Assembly: GCF_023091745.1 (NCBI RefSeq)
Contig: NW_026291481.1
Coordinates: forward strand, 1,860,001-1,924,000
From: Budorcas taxicolor
Lineage: Eukaryota > Chordata > Mammalia > Artiodactyla > Bovidae
Length of the DNA stretch: 64,000 nucleotides
Direction: 5' to 3'
Position numbers and translations under genes: made by a program. Below are positions 37,860-49,282 of this stretch, in pieces. Position 1 is the stretch's first letter. Each line of letters begins with the position of its first letter. The notes under the pieces were generated by a model. That model saw only the letters and a list, made by a program, of their open reading frames with translations. It made no database searches and was not told the DNA's origin.

Positions 37860-40800
37860 TTGAGATGCGACGGGAACGCCGGGAACTCTTTCCCGACGAA
37901 GCAGGGAAAGGATCCCTCATCTCGAGCTACGAGGCGGAAACGGGGCTCCTCTGGATGTGGGCGGGACCCTCGTGATTCCTCTCGAGTGGAGACGGCTAGG
38001 TCGGGGAACTTCTTGATTTGCACCAAGGGTGTGAAGGACCCTTTCGAAGTTCCAGAGGTGAGGTGTGATCAGCCTCGAGACGCCTCAGCGGAAATGGGCC
38101 TCATCTCGCCTGGAGGGGAGAACCTCCTGGATTTTCTCGAGTTGCGGCAGGTCTTCTCGAGTTACGACGGGGACCTCAGGGACCCGCTCTGGTGGCCTCA
38201 GGAAAGGCCAGTCCCCATGCGAGTTGCTAGGGGACCTCTCGGGATTCCTCTCCCGTCCATGCCGGGGCCTCAGTCCTTGTGTGGAGTCGGGGCCGGAACC
38301 TGAGGATTCCTCTCCAGTGTTGCCATGGATCTTGGGGTGCTTCTGAGTCTCCCCAGGGGAGTCAGGCCTCGTCTCGAGTGGGGGCATGCACGTGCGCTTT
38401 CCTCCCGAGCTGCAGCAGTAGTGTCACGCTTCCTGTCACGTGGATCAAGGAATCTGTGGCTTTCCCTCGAGGCTGTCCGTCGAGGCTTTCCCACGAGGCT
38501 TTCCCACAGGGCTGTGCCACGTGCCACCTTGGTGGGAGTCGATCCTCGGCGTGAAAGACGAGCCGGTGAAGGGAAAAGAGGTTCCTCTGGAATGGACTGA
38601 GACATCTGGGGGACTCTTGGAATGGTGGCACGACCCTGGAGTTCCTCTCGCCGTTCCTGTTGAGAGGGCCTCCTCTTGAGATGCGACGGGAACGCCGGGA
38701 ACTCTTTCCCGACGAAGCAGGGAAAGGATCCCTCATCTCGAGCTACGAGGCGGAAACGGGGCTCCTCTGGATGTGGGCGGGACCCTCGTGATTCCTCTCG
38801 AGTGGAGACGGCTAGGTCGGGGAACTTCTTGATTTGCACCAAGGGTGTGAAGGACCCTTTCGAAGTTCCAGAGGTGAGGTGTGATCAGCCTCGAGACGCC
38901 TCAGCGGAAATGGGCCTCATCTCGCCTGGAGGGGAGAACCTCCTGGATTTTCTCGAGTTGCGGCAGGTCTTCTCGAGTTACGACGGGGACCTCAGGGACC
39001 CGCTCTGGTGGCCTCAGGAAAGGCCAGTCCCCATGCGAGTTGCTAGGGGACCTCTCGGGATTCCTCTCCCGTCCATGCCGGGGCCTCAGTCCTTGTGTGG
39101 AGTCGGGGCCGGAACCTGAGGATTCCTCTCCAGTGATGCCATGGATCTTGGGGTGCTTCTGAGACTCCCCAGGGGAGTCAGGCCTCGTCTCGAGTGGGGG
39201 CATGCACGTGCGCTTTCCTCCCGAGCTGCAGCAGTAGTGACACGCTTCCTGTCACGTGGATCAAGGGATCTGTGGCTTTCCCTCGAGGCTGTCCCTCGAG
39301 GCTTTCCCACGAGGCTTTCCCACAGGGCTGTGCCACGTGCCACCTTGGTGGGAGTCGATCCTCGGCGCGAAAGTCGAGCCGGTGAAGGGAAAAGAGGTTC
39401 CTCTGGAATGGACTGAGACATCTGGGGGACTCTTGGAATGGTGGCACGACCCTGGAGTTCCTCTCGCCGTTCCTGTTGAGAGGGCCTCCTCTTGAGATGC
39501 GACGGGAACGCCGGGAACTCTTTCCCGACGAAGCAGGGAAAGGATCCCTCATCTCGAGCTACGAGGCGGAAACGGGGCTCCTCTGGATGTGGGCGGGACC
39601 CTCGTGATTCCTCTCGAGTGGAGACGGCTAGGTCGGGGAACTTCTTGATTTGCACCAAGGGTGTGAAGGACCCTTTCGAAGTTCCAGAGGTGAGGTGTGA
39701 TCAGCCTCGAGACGCCTCAGCGGAAATGGGCCTCATCTCGCCTGGAGGGGAGAACCTCCTGGATTTTCTCGAGTTGCGGCAGGTCTTCTCGAGTTACGAC
39801 GGGGACCTCAGGGACCCGCTCTGGTGGCCTCAGGAAAGGCCAGTCCCCATGCGAGTTGCTAGGGGACCTCTCGGGATTCCTCTCCCGTCCATGCCGGGGC
39901 CTCAGTCCTTGTGTGGAGTCGGGGCCGGAACCTGAGGATTCCTCTCCAGTGTTGCCATGGATCTTGGGGTGCTTCTGAGTCTCCCCAGGGGAGTCAGGCC
40001 TCGTCTCGAGTGGGGGCATGCACGTGCGCTTTCCTCCCGAGCTGCAGCAGTAGTGTCACGCTTCCTGTCACGTGGATCAAGGAATCTGTGGCTTTCCCTC
40101 GAGGCTGTCCGTCGAGGCTTTCCCACGAGGCTTTCCCACAGGGCTGTGCCACGTGCCACCTTGGTGGGAGTCGATCCTCGGCGTGAAAGACGAGCCGGTG
40201 AAGGGAAAAGAGGTTCCTCTGGAATGGACTGAGACATCTGGGGGACTCTTGGAATGGTGGCACGACCCTGGAGTTCCTCTCGCCGTTCCTGTTGAGAGGG
40301 CCTCCTCTTGAGATGCGACGGGAACGCCGGGAACTCTTTCCCGACGAAGCAGGGAAAGGATCCCTCATCTCGAGCTACGAGGCGGAAACGGGGCTCCTCT
40401 GGATGTGGGCGGGACCCTCGTGATTCCTCTCGAGTGGAGACGGCTAGGTCGGGGAACTTCTTGATTTGCACCAAGGGTGTGAAGGACCCTTTCGAAGTTC
40501 CAGAGGTGAGGTGTGATCAGCCTCGAGACGCCTCAGCGGAAATGGGCCTCATCTCGCCTGGAGGGGAGAACCTCCTGGATTTTCTCGAGTTGCGGCAGGT
40601 CTTCTCGAGTTACGACGGGGACCTCAGGGACCCGCTCTGGTGGCCTCAGGAAAGGCCAGTCCCCATGCGAGTTGCTAGGGGACCTCTCGGGATTCCTCTC
40701 CCATCCATGCCGGGGCCTCAGTCCTTGTGTGGAGTCGGGGCCGGAACCTGAGGATTCCTCTCCAGTGATGCCATGGATCTTGGGGTGCTTCTGAGACTCC

Positions 40801-41123
40801 CCAGGGGAGTCAGGCCTCGTCTCGAGTGGGGGCATGCACGTGCGCTTTCCTCCCGAGCTGCAGCAGTAGTGTCACGCTTCCTGTCACGTGGATCAAGGGA
40901 TCTGTGTCTTTCCCTCGAGGCTGTCCCTCGAGGCTTTCCCACGAGGCTTTCCCACAGGGCTGTGCCACGTGCCACCTTGGTGTGAGTCGATCCTCGGCGC
41001 GAAAGACGAGCCGGTGAAGGGAAAAGAGGTTCCTCTGGAATGGACTGAGACATCTGGGGGACTCTTGGAATGGTGGCACGACCCTGGAGTTCCTCTCGCT
41101 GTTCCTGTTGAGAGGGCCTCCTC
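37860..41123. repeat. HOR block V: two copies of a 1,632-bp dimer (M46-M47, M48-M49)
   Basis: M46 and M48 share A in AAGGAATCTG (38451, 40083) together with G at p620. M47 and M49 share A at p461 (GTGATGCC) and A at p489. The second members then diverge: M47 has A at p565 and the C/T pair at p693/p699, whereas M49 has T at p600 (40907), T at p676 and C/A at p693/p699. Part of M49 has therefore been replaced by a different haplotype after the duplication. Confidence 0.82.
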
Positions 41124-44100
41124 TTGAGATGCGACGGGAACGCCGGGAACTCTTTCCCGACGAAGCAGGGAAAGGATCCCTCATCTCGAGCTACGAGGCA
41201 GAAACGGGGCTCCTCTGGATGTGGGCGGGACCCTCGTGATTCCTCTCGAGTGGAGACGGCTAGGTCGGGGAACTTCTTGATTTGCACCAAGGGTGTGAAG
41301 GACCCTTTCGAAGTTCCAGAGGTGAGGTGTGATCAGCCTCGAGACGCCTCAGCGGAAATGGGCCTCATCTCGCCTGGAGGGGAGAACCTCCTGGATTTTC
41401 TCGAGTTGCGGCAGGTCTTCTCGAGTTACGACGGGGACCTCAGGGACCCGCTCTGGTGGCCTCAGGAAAGGCCAGTCCCCATGCGAGTTGCTAGGGGACC
41501 TCTCGGGATTCCTCTCCCGTCCATGCCGGGGCCTCAGTCCTTGTGTGGAGTCGGGGCCGGAACCTGAGGATTCCTCTCCAGTGTTGCCATGGATCTTGGG
41601 GTGCTTCTGAGTCTCCCCAGGGGAGTCAGGCCTCGTCTCGATTGGGGGCATGCACGTGCGCTTTCCTCCCGAGCTGCAGCAGTAGTGTCACGCTTCCTGT
41701 CACGTGGATCAAGGGATCTCTGGCTTTCCCTCGAGGCTGTCCGTCGAGGCTTTCCCACGAGGCTTTCCCACAGGGCTGTGCCACGTGCCACCTTGGTGGG
41801 AGTCGATCCTCGGCGTGAAAGACGAGCCGGTGAAGGGAAAAGAGGTTCCTCTGGAATGGACTGAGACATCTGGGGGACTCTTGGAATGGTGGCACGACCC
41901 TGGAGTTCCTCTCGCCGTTCCTGTTGAGAGGGCCTCCTCTTCACATGCGACGGGAACGCCGGGAACTCTTTCCCGACGAAGCAGGGAAAGGATCCCTCAT
42001 CTCGAGCTACGAGGCGGAAACGGGGCTCCTCTGGATGTGCGCGGGACCCTCGTGATTCCTCTCGAGTGGAGACGGCTAGGTCGGGGAACTTCTTGATTTG
42101 CACCAAGGGTGTGAAGGACCCTTTCGAAGTTCCAGAGGTGAGGTGTGATCAGCCTCGAGACGCCTCAGCGGAAATGGGCCTCATCTCGCCTGGAGGGGAG
42201 AACCTCCTGGATTTTCTCGAGTTGCGGCAGGTCTTCTCGAGTTACGACGGGGACCTCAGGGACCCGCTCTGGTGGCCTCAGGAAAGGCCAGTCCCCATGC
42301 GAGTTGCTAGGGGACCTCTCGGGATTCCTCTCCCGTCCATGCCGGGGCCTCAGTCCTTGTGTGGAGTCGGGGCCGGAACCTGAGGATTCCTCTCCAGTGT
42401 TGCCATGGATCTTGGGGTGCTTCTGAGTCTCCCCAGGGGAGTCAGGCCTCGTCTCGAGTGGGGGCATGCACGTGCGCTTTCCTCCCGAGCTGCAGCAGTA
42501 GTGTCACGCTTCCTGTCACGTGGATCAAGGGATCTGTGGCTTTCCCTCGAGGCTGTCCCTCGAGGCTTTCCCACGAGGCTTTCCCACAGGGCTGTGCCAC
42601 GTGCCACCTTGGTGGGAGTCGATCCTCGGCGTGAAAGACGAGCCGGTGAAGGGAAAAGAGGTTCCTCTGGAATGGACTGAGACATCTGGGGGACTCTTGG
42701 AATGTTGGCACGACCCTGGAGTTCCTCTCGCCGTTCCTGTTGAGAGGGCCTCCTCTTGAGATGCGACGGGAACGCCGGGAACTGTTTCACGACGAAGCAG
42801 GGAAAGGATCCCTCATCTCGAGCTACGAGGCGGAAACGGGGCTCCTCTGGATGTGGGCGGGACCCTCGTGATTCCTCTCGAGTGGAGACGGCTAGGTCGG
42901 GGAACTTCTTGATTTGCACCAAGGGTGTGAAGGACCCTTTCGAAGTTCCAGAGGTGAGGTGTGATCAGCCTCGAGACGCCTCAGCGGAAATGGGCCTCAT
43001 CTCGCCTGGAGGGGAGAACCTCCTGGATTTTCTCGAGTTGCGGCAGGTCTTCTCGAGTTACGACGGGGACCTCAGGGACCCGCTCTGGTGGCCTCAGGAA
43101 AGGCCAGTCCCCATGCGAGTTGCTAGGGGACCTCTCGGGATTCCTCTCCCGTCCATGCCGGGGCCTCAGTCCTTGTGTGGAGTCGGGGCCGGAACCTGAG
43201 GATTCCTCTCCAGTGTTGCCATGGATCTTGGGGTGCTTCTGAGTCTCCCCAGGGGAGTCAGGCCTCGTCTCGAGTGGGGGCATGCACGTGCGCTTTCCTC
43301 CCGAGCTGCAGCAGTAGTGTCACGCTTCCTGTCACGTGGATCAAGGGATCTGTGGCTTTCCCTCGAGGCTGTCCCTCGAGGCTTTCCCACGAGGCTTTCC
43401 CACAGGGCTGTGCAACGTGCCACCTTGGTGGGAGTCGATCCTCGGCGTGAAAGACGAGCCGGTGAAGGGAAAAGAGGTTCCTCTGGAATGGACTGAGACA
43501 TCTGGGGGACTCTTGGAATGGTGGCACGACCCTGGAGTTCCTCTCGCCGTTCCTGTTGAGAGGGCCTCCTCTTGAGATGCGACGGGAACGCCGGGAACTC
43601 TTTCCCGACGAAGCAGGGAAAGGATCCCTCATCTCGAGCTACGAGGCGGAAACGGGGCTCCTCTGGATGTGGGCGGGACCCTCGTCATTCCTCTCGAGTG
43701 GAGACGGCTAGGTCGGGGAACTTCTTGATTTGCACCAAGGGTGTGAAGGACCCTTTCGAAGTTCCAGAGGTGAGGTGTGATCAGCCTCGAGACGCCTCAG
43801 CGGAAATGGGCCTCATCTCGCCTGGAGGGGAGAACCTCCTGGATTTTCTCGAGTTGCGGCAGGTCTTCTCGAGTTACGACGGGGACCTCAGGGACCCGCT
43901 CTGGTGGCCTCAGGAAAGGCCAGTCCCCATGCGAGTTGCTAGGGGACCTCTCGGGATTCCTCTCCCGTCCATGCCGGGGCCTCAGTCCTTGTGTGGAGTC
44001 AGGGCCGGAAACTGAGGATTCCTCTCCAGTGTTGCCATGGATCTTGGGGTGCTTCTGAGACTCCCCAGGGGAGTCAGGCCTCGTCTCGAGTGGGGGCATG

Positions 44101-45135
44101 CACGTGCGCTTTCCTCCCGAGCTGCAGCAGTAGTGTCACGCTTCCTGTCACGTGGATCAAGGGATCTGTGGCTTTCCCTCAAGGCTGTCCCTCGAGGCTT
44201 TCCCACGAGGCTTTCCCACAGGGCTGTGCCACGTGCCACCTTGGTGGGAGTCGATCCTCGGCGCGAAAGTCGAGCCGGTGAAGGGAAAAGAGGTTCCTCT
44301 GGAATGGACTGAGACATCTGGGGGACTCTTGGAATGGTGGCACGACCCTGGAGTTCCTCTCGCCGTTCCTGTTGAGAGGGCCTCCTCTTGAGATGCGACG
44401 GGAACGCCGGGAACTCTTTCCCGACGAAGCAGGGAAAGGATCCCTCATCTCGAGCTACGAGGCGGAAACGGGGCTCCTCTGGATGTGGGCGGGACCCTCG
44501 TGATTCCTCTCGAGTGGAGACGGCTAGGTCGGGGAACTTCTTGATTTGCACCAAGGGTGTGAAGGACCCTTTCGAAGTTCCAGATGTGAGGTGTGATCAG
44601 ACTCGAGACGCCTCAGCGGAAATGGGCCTCATCTCGCCTGGAGGGGAGAACCTCCTGGATTTTCTCGAGTTGCGGCAGGTCTTCTCGAGTTACGACGGGG
44701 ACCTCAGGGACCCGCTCTGGTGGCCTCAGGAAAGGCCAGTCCCCATGCGAGTTGCTAGGGGACCTCTCGGGATTCCTCTCCCGTCCATGCCGGGGCCTCA
44801 GTCCTTGTGTGGAGTCGGGGCCGGAACCTGAGGATTCCTCTCCAGTGATGCCATGGATCTTGGGGTGCTTCTGAGTCTCCCCAGGGGAGTCAGGCCTCGT
44901 CTCGAGTGGGGGCATGCACGTGCGCTTTCCTCCCGAGCTGCAGCAGTAGTGTCACGCTTCCTGTCACGTGGATCAAGGGATCTGTGTCTTTCCCTCGAGG
45001 CTGTCCCTCGAGGCTTTCCCAGGAGGCTTTCACACAGGGCTGTGCCACGTGCCACCTTGGTGTGAGTCGATCCTCGGCGTGAAAGACGAGCCGGTGAAGG
45101 GAAAAGAGGTTCCTCTGGAATGGACTGAGACATCT

Positions 45136-45139
45136 GGGG
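45136..45139. other. One-base deletion in M54 (G5 to G4)
   Basis: CATCTGGGGACTC replaces CATCTGGGGGACTC, making M54 815 bp. This is one of the longest homopolymers in the monomer and so the most likely place for either slippage or a base-calling error. Confidence 0.85.
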
Positions 45140-46542
45140 ACTCTTGGAATGGTGGCACGACCCTGGAGTTCCTCTCGCTGTTCCTGTTGAGAGGGCCTCC
45201 TCTTGAGATGCGACGGGAACGCCGGGAACTCTTTCCCGACGAAGCAGGGAAAGGATCCCTCATCTCGAGCTACGAGGCGGAAACGGGGCTCCTCTGGATG
45301 TGGGCGGGACCCTCGTGATTCCTCTCGAGTGGAGACGGCTAGGTCGGGGAACTTCTTGATTTGCACCAAGGGTGTGAAGGACCCTTTCGAAGTTCCAGAG
45401 GTGAGGTGTGATCAGCCTCGAGACGCCTCAGCGGAAATGGGCCTCATCTCGCCTGGAGGGGAGAACCTCCTGGATTTTCTCGAGTTGCGGCAGGTCTTCT
45501 CGAGTTACGACGGGGACCTCAGGGACCCGCTCTTGTGGCCTCAGGAAAGGCCAGTCCCCATGCGAGTTGCTAGGGGACCTCTCGGGATTCCTCTCCCGTC
45601 CATGCCGGGGCCTCAGTCCTTGTGTGGAGTCGGGGCCGGAACCTGAGGATTCCTCTCCAGTGTTGCCATGGATCTTGGGGTGCTTCTGAGTCTCCCCAGG
45701 GGAGTCAGGCCTCGTCTCGAGTGGGGGCATGCACGTGCGCTTTCCTCCCGAGCTGCAGCAGTAGTGTCACGCTTCCTGTCACGTGGATCAAGGGATCTCT
45801 GGCTTTCCCTCTAGGCTGTCCCTCGAGGCTTTCCCACGAGGCTTTCCCACAGGGCTGTGCCACGTGCCACCTTGGTGGGAGTCGATCCTCGGCGTGAAAG
45901 ATGAGCCAGTGAAGGGAAAAGAGGTTCCTCTGGAATGGACTGAGACATCTGGGGGACTCTTGGAATGGTGGCACGACCCTGGAGTTCCTCTCGCCGTTCC
46001 TGTTGAGAGGGCCTCCTCTTGAGATGCGACGGGAACGCCGGGAACTCTTTCCCGACGAAGCAGGGAAAGGATCCCTCATCTCGAGCTACGAGGCGGAAAC
46101 GGGGCTCCTCTGGATGTGGGCGGGACCCTCGTGATTCCTCTCGAGTGGAGACGGCTAGGTCGGGGAACTTCTTGATTTGCACCAAGGGTGTGAAGGACCC
46201 TTTCGAAGTTCCAGAGGTGAGGTGTGATCAGCCTCGAGACGCCTCAGCGGAAATGGGCCTCATCTCGCCTGGAGGGGAGAACCTCCTGGATTTTCTCGAG
46301 TTGCGGCAGGTCTTCTCGAGTTACGACGGGGACCTCAGGGACCCGCTCTGGTGGCCTCAGGAAAGGCCAGTCCCCATGCGAGTTGCTAGGGGACCTCTCG
46401 GGATTCCTCTCCCGTCCATGCCGGGGCCTCAGTCCTTGTGTGGAGTCGGGGCCGGAACCTGAGGATTCCTCTCCAGTGTTGCCATGGATCTTGGGGTGCT
46501 TCTGAGTCTCCCCAGGGGAGTCAGGCCTCGTCTCGAGTGGGG

Positions 46543-46556
46543 GCATGCACGTGCGC
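46543..46556. other. 14-bp alternating purine-pyrimidine tract
   Basis: GCATGCACGTGCGC alternates purine and pyrimidine without a break and includes the first CACGTG. Such tracts can adopt left-handed Z-DNA under negative supercoiling. It occurs once per monomer. The M22 variant (GTATGC start) keeps the alternation. Structural potential only; no evidence of function. Confidence 0.45.
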
Positions 46557-46682
46557 TTTCCTCCCGAGCTGCAGCAGTAGTGTCACGCTTCCTGTCACGT
46601 GGATCAAGGGATCTGTGGCTTTCCCTCGAGGCTGTCCCTCGAGGCTTTCCCACGAGGCTTTCCCACAGGGCTGTGCCACGTG
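46548..46682. promoter_or_regulatory. Three CACGTG palindromes (E-box-like) in the reference monomer
   Basis: Perfect CACGTG hexamers at 46548-46553, 46596-46601 and 46677-46682, present in most monomers. Known: CACGTG is the core site of basic helix-loop-helix leucine-zipper factors such as USF and MYC/MAX, and its central CpG makes binding methylation-sensitive. Binding here is only a possibility. Some copies lose one: the third is lost where p659 is A (M52, M64, M68, M74, M76), and the second is CACATG in M25 at 21301. The third sits on the junction of two tandem GTGCCAC units. Confidence 0.4.
46620..46678. repeat. Short internal subrepeats of 12-13 bp
   Basis: Four near-copies of a phrase like AGGCTTTCCCACG follow one another. 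AGGCT (AGGGCT in the last) starts at 46629, 46642, 46655 and 46667, giving spacings of 13, 13 and 12. The block is repeated in every monomer. It is also where many recurrent variants lie (p620, p634/635, p659) and where the M10 deletion falls. Inference: a small slippage-prone tract inside the larger monomer. Confidence 0.75.
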
Positions 46683-49282
46683 CCACCTTGGTGGGAGTCG
46701 ATCCTCGGCGTGAAAGACGAGCCGGTGAAGGGAAAAGAGGTTCCTCTGGAATGGACTGAGACATCTGGGGGACTCTTGGAATGGTGGCACGACCCTGGAG
46801 TTCCTCTCGCCGTTCCTGTTGAGAGGGCCTCCTCTTGAGATGCGACGGGAACGCCGGGAACTCTTTCCCGACGAAGCAGGGAAAGGATCCCTCATCTCGA
46901 GCTACGAGGCGGAAACGGGGCTCCTCTGGATGTGGGCGGGACCCTCGTGATTCCTCTCGAGTGGAGACGGCTAGGTCGGGGAACTTCTTGATTTGCACCA
47001 AGGGTGTGAAGGACCCTTTCGAAGTTCCAGAGGTGAGGTGTGATCAGCCTCGAGATGCCTCAGCGGAAATGGGCCTCATCTCGCCTGGAGGGGAGAACCT
47101 CCTGGATTTTCTCGAGTTGCGGCAGGTCTTCTCGAGTTACGACGGGGACCTCAGGGACCCGCTCTGGTGGCCTCAGGAAAGGCCAGTCCCCATGCGAGTT
47201 GCTAGGGGACCTCTCGGGATTCCTCTCCCGTCCATGCCGGGGCCTCAGTCCTTGTGTGGAGTCGGGGCCGGAACCTGAGGATTCCTCTCCAGTGTTGCCA
47301 TGGATCTTGGGGTGCTTCTGAGTCTCCCCAGGGGAGTCAGGCCTCGTCTCGAGTGGGGGCATGCACGTGCGCTTTCCTCCCGAGCTGCAGCAGTAGTGTC
47401 ACGCTTCCTGTCACGTGGATCAAGGGATCTGTGGCTTTCCCTCGAGGCTGTCCCTCGAGGCTTTCCCACGAGGCTTTCCCACAGGGCTGTGCCACGTGCC
47501 ACCTTGGTGGGAGTCGATCCTCGGCGCGAAAGACGAGCCGGTGAAGGGAAAAGAGGTTCCTCTGGAATGGACTGAGACATCTGGGGGACTCTTGGAATGG
47601 TGGCACGACCCTGGAGTTCCTCTCGCCGTTCCTGTTGAGAGGGCCTCCTCTTGAGATGCGACGGGAACGCCGGGAACTCTTTCCCGACGAAGCAGGGAAA
47701 GGATCCCTCATCTCGAGCTACGAGGCGGAAACGGGGCTCCTCTGGATGTGGGCGGGACCCTCGTGATTCCTCTCGAGTGGAGACGGCTAGGTCGGGGAAC
47801 TTCTTGATTTGCACCAAGGGTGTGAAGGACCCTTTCGAAGTTCCAGAGGTGAGGTGTGATCAGCCTCGAGACGCCTCAGCGGAAATGGGCCTCATCTCGC
47901 CTGGAGGGGAGAACCTCCTGGATTTTCTCGAGTTGCGGCAGGTCTTCTCGAGTTACGACGGGGACCTCAGGGACCCGCTCTGGTGGCCTCAGGAAAGGCC
48001 AGTCCCCATGCGAGTTGCTAGGGGACCTCTCGGGATTCCTCTCCCGTCCATGCCGGGGCCTCAGTCCTTGTGTGGAGTCGGGGCCGGAACCTGAGGATTC
48101 CTCTCCAGTGTTGCCATGGATCTTGGGGTGCTTCTGAGTCTCCCCAGGGGAGTCAGGCCTCGTCTCGAGTGGGGGCATGCACGTGCGCTTTCCTCCCGAG
48201 CTGCAGCAGTAGTGTCACGCTTCCTGTCACGTGGATCAAGGGATCTCTGGCTTTCCCTCGAGGCTGTCCCTCGAGGCTTTCCGACGAGGCTTTCCCACAG
48301 GGCTGTGCCACGTGCCACCTTGGTGGGAGTCGATCCTCGGCGTGAAAGATGAGCCGGTGAAGGGAAAAGAGGTTCCTCTGGAATGGACTGAGACATCTGG
48401 GGGACTCTTGGAATGGTGGCACGACCCTGGAGTTCCTCTCGCCGTTCCTGTTGAGAGGGCCTCCTCTTCACATGCGACGGGAACGCCGGGAACTCTTTCC
48501 CGACGAAGCAGGGAAAGAATCCCTCATCTCGAGCTACGAGGCGGAAACGGGGCTCCTCTGGATGTGGGCGGGACCCTCGTGATTCCTCTCGAGTGGAGAC
48601 GGCTAGGTCGGGGAACTTCTTGATTTGCACCAAGGGTGTGAAGGACCCTTTCGAAGTTCCAGAGGTGAGGTGTGATCAGCCTCGAGACGCCTCAGCGGAA
48701 ATGGGCCTCATCTCGCCTGGAGGGGAGAACCTCCTGGATTTTCTCGAGTTGCGGCAGGTCTTCTCGAGTTACGACGGGGACCTCAGGGACCCGCTCTGGT
48801 GGCCTCAGGAAAGGCCAGTCCCCATGCGAGTTGCTAGGGGACCTCTCGGGATTCCTCTCCCGTCCATGCCGGGGCCTCAGTCCTTGTGTGGAGTCGGGGC
48901 CGGAACCTGAGGATTCCTCTCCAGTGTTGCCATGGATCTTGGGGTGCTTCTGAGTCTCCCCAGGGGAGTCAGGCCTCGTCTCGAGTGGGGGCATGCACGT
49001 GCGCTTTCCTCCCGAGCTGCAGCAGTAGTGTCACGCTTCCTGTCACGTGGATCAAGGGATCTGTGGCTTTCCCTCGAGGCTGTCCCTCGAGGCTTTCCCA
49101 CGAGGCTTTCCCACAGGGCTGTGCCACGTGCCACCTTGGTGGGAGTCGATCCTCGGCGTGAAAGACGAGCCGGTGAAGGGAAAAGAGGTTCCTCTGGAAT
49201 GGACTGAGACATCTGGGGGACTCTTGGAATGGTGGCACGACCCTGGAGTTCCTCTCGCCGTTCCTGTTGAGAGGGCCTCCTC

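Larger units (their letters stand above)
46019..46834. repeat. Reference (near-consensus) monomer M56
   Basis: Chosen because it lacks every recurrent variant I tracked elsewhere. The phase is arbitrary. Five TTCCTCT phrases lie at 46135, 46404, 46466, 46741 and 46801. Their spacings (269, 62, 275, 60, then 150 to the next monomer) are all close to multiples of 30-31 bp, suggesting that the monomer grew from about 27 degenerate 30-bp subunits. Other internal structure: a short subrepeat block (46620-46678), three CACGTG palindromes (46548, 46596, 46677) and an alternating purine-pyrimidine tract (46543-46556). Recurrent variant sites across the array, by base in the monomer, are p3+p5, p43, p115, p230, p312, p316, p332, p340, p458, p461, p489, p565, p597, p600, p620, p634/635, p659, p676, p693, p699 and p779. 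Confidence 0.9.
41124..49282. repeat. Weakly ordered monomers M50-M59
   Basis: No single period explains this stretch. M51 and M59 have TTCACATG at the start. M52 has A at p659 (43414). M53 carries C at 43686 and A at 44011, a pair otherwise seen only in M3 and M7, 40 kb away. M54 has A at p461, T at p600, T at p676, AGGAGG near 45021, CACACAG near 45031 and a one-base deletion. M55 and M58 share C at p597 and GATGAGCC (T at 45902 and 48350, three monomers apart). M55 also has TCTAGG near 45811. M56, M57 and M59 are near the reference form; M57 has T at 47056, matched by M61 at 50320. Confidence 0.75.
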
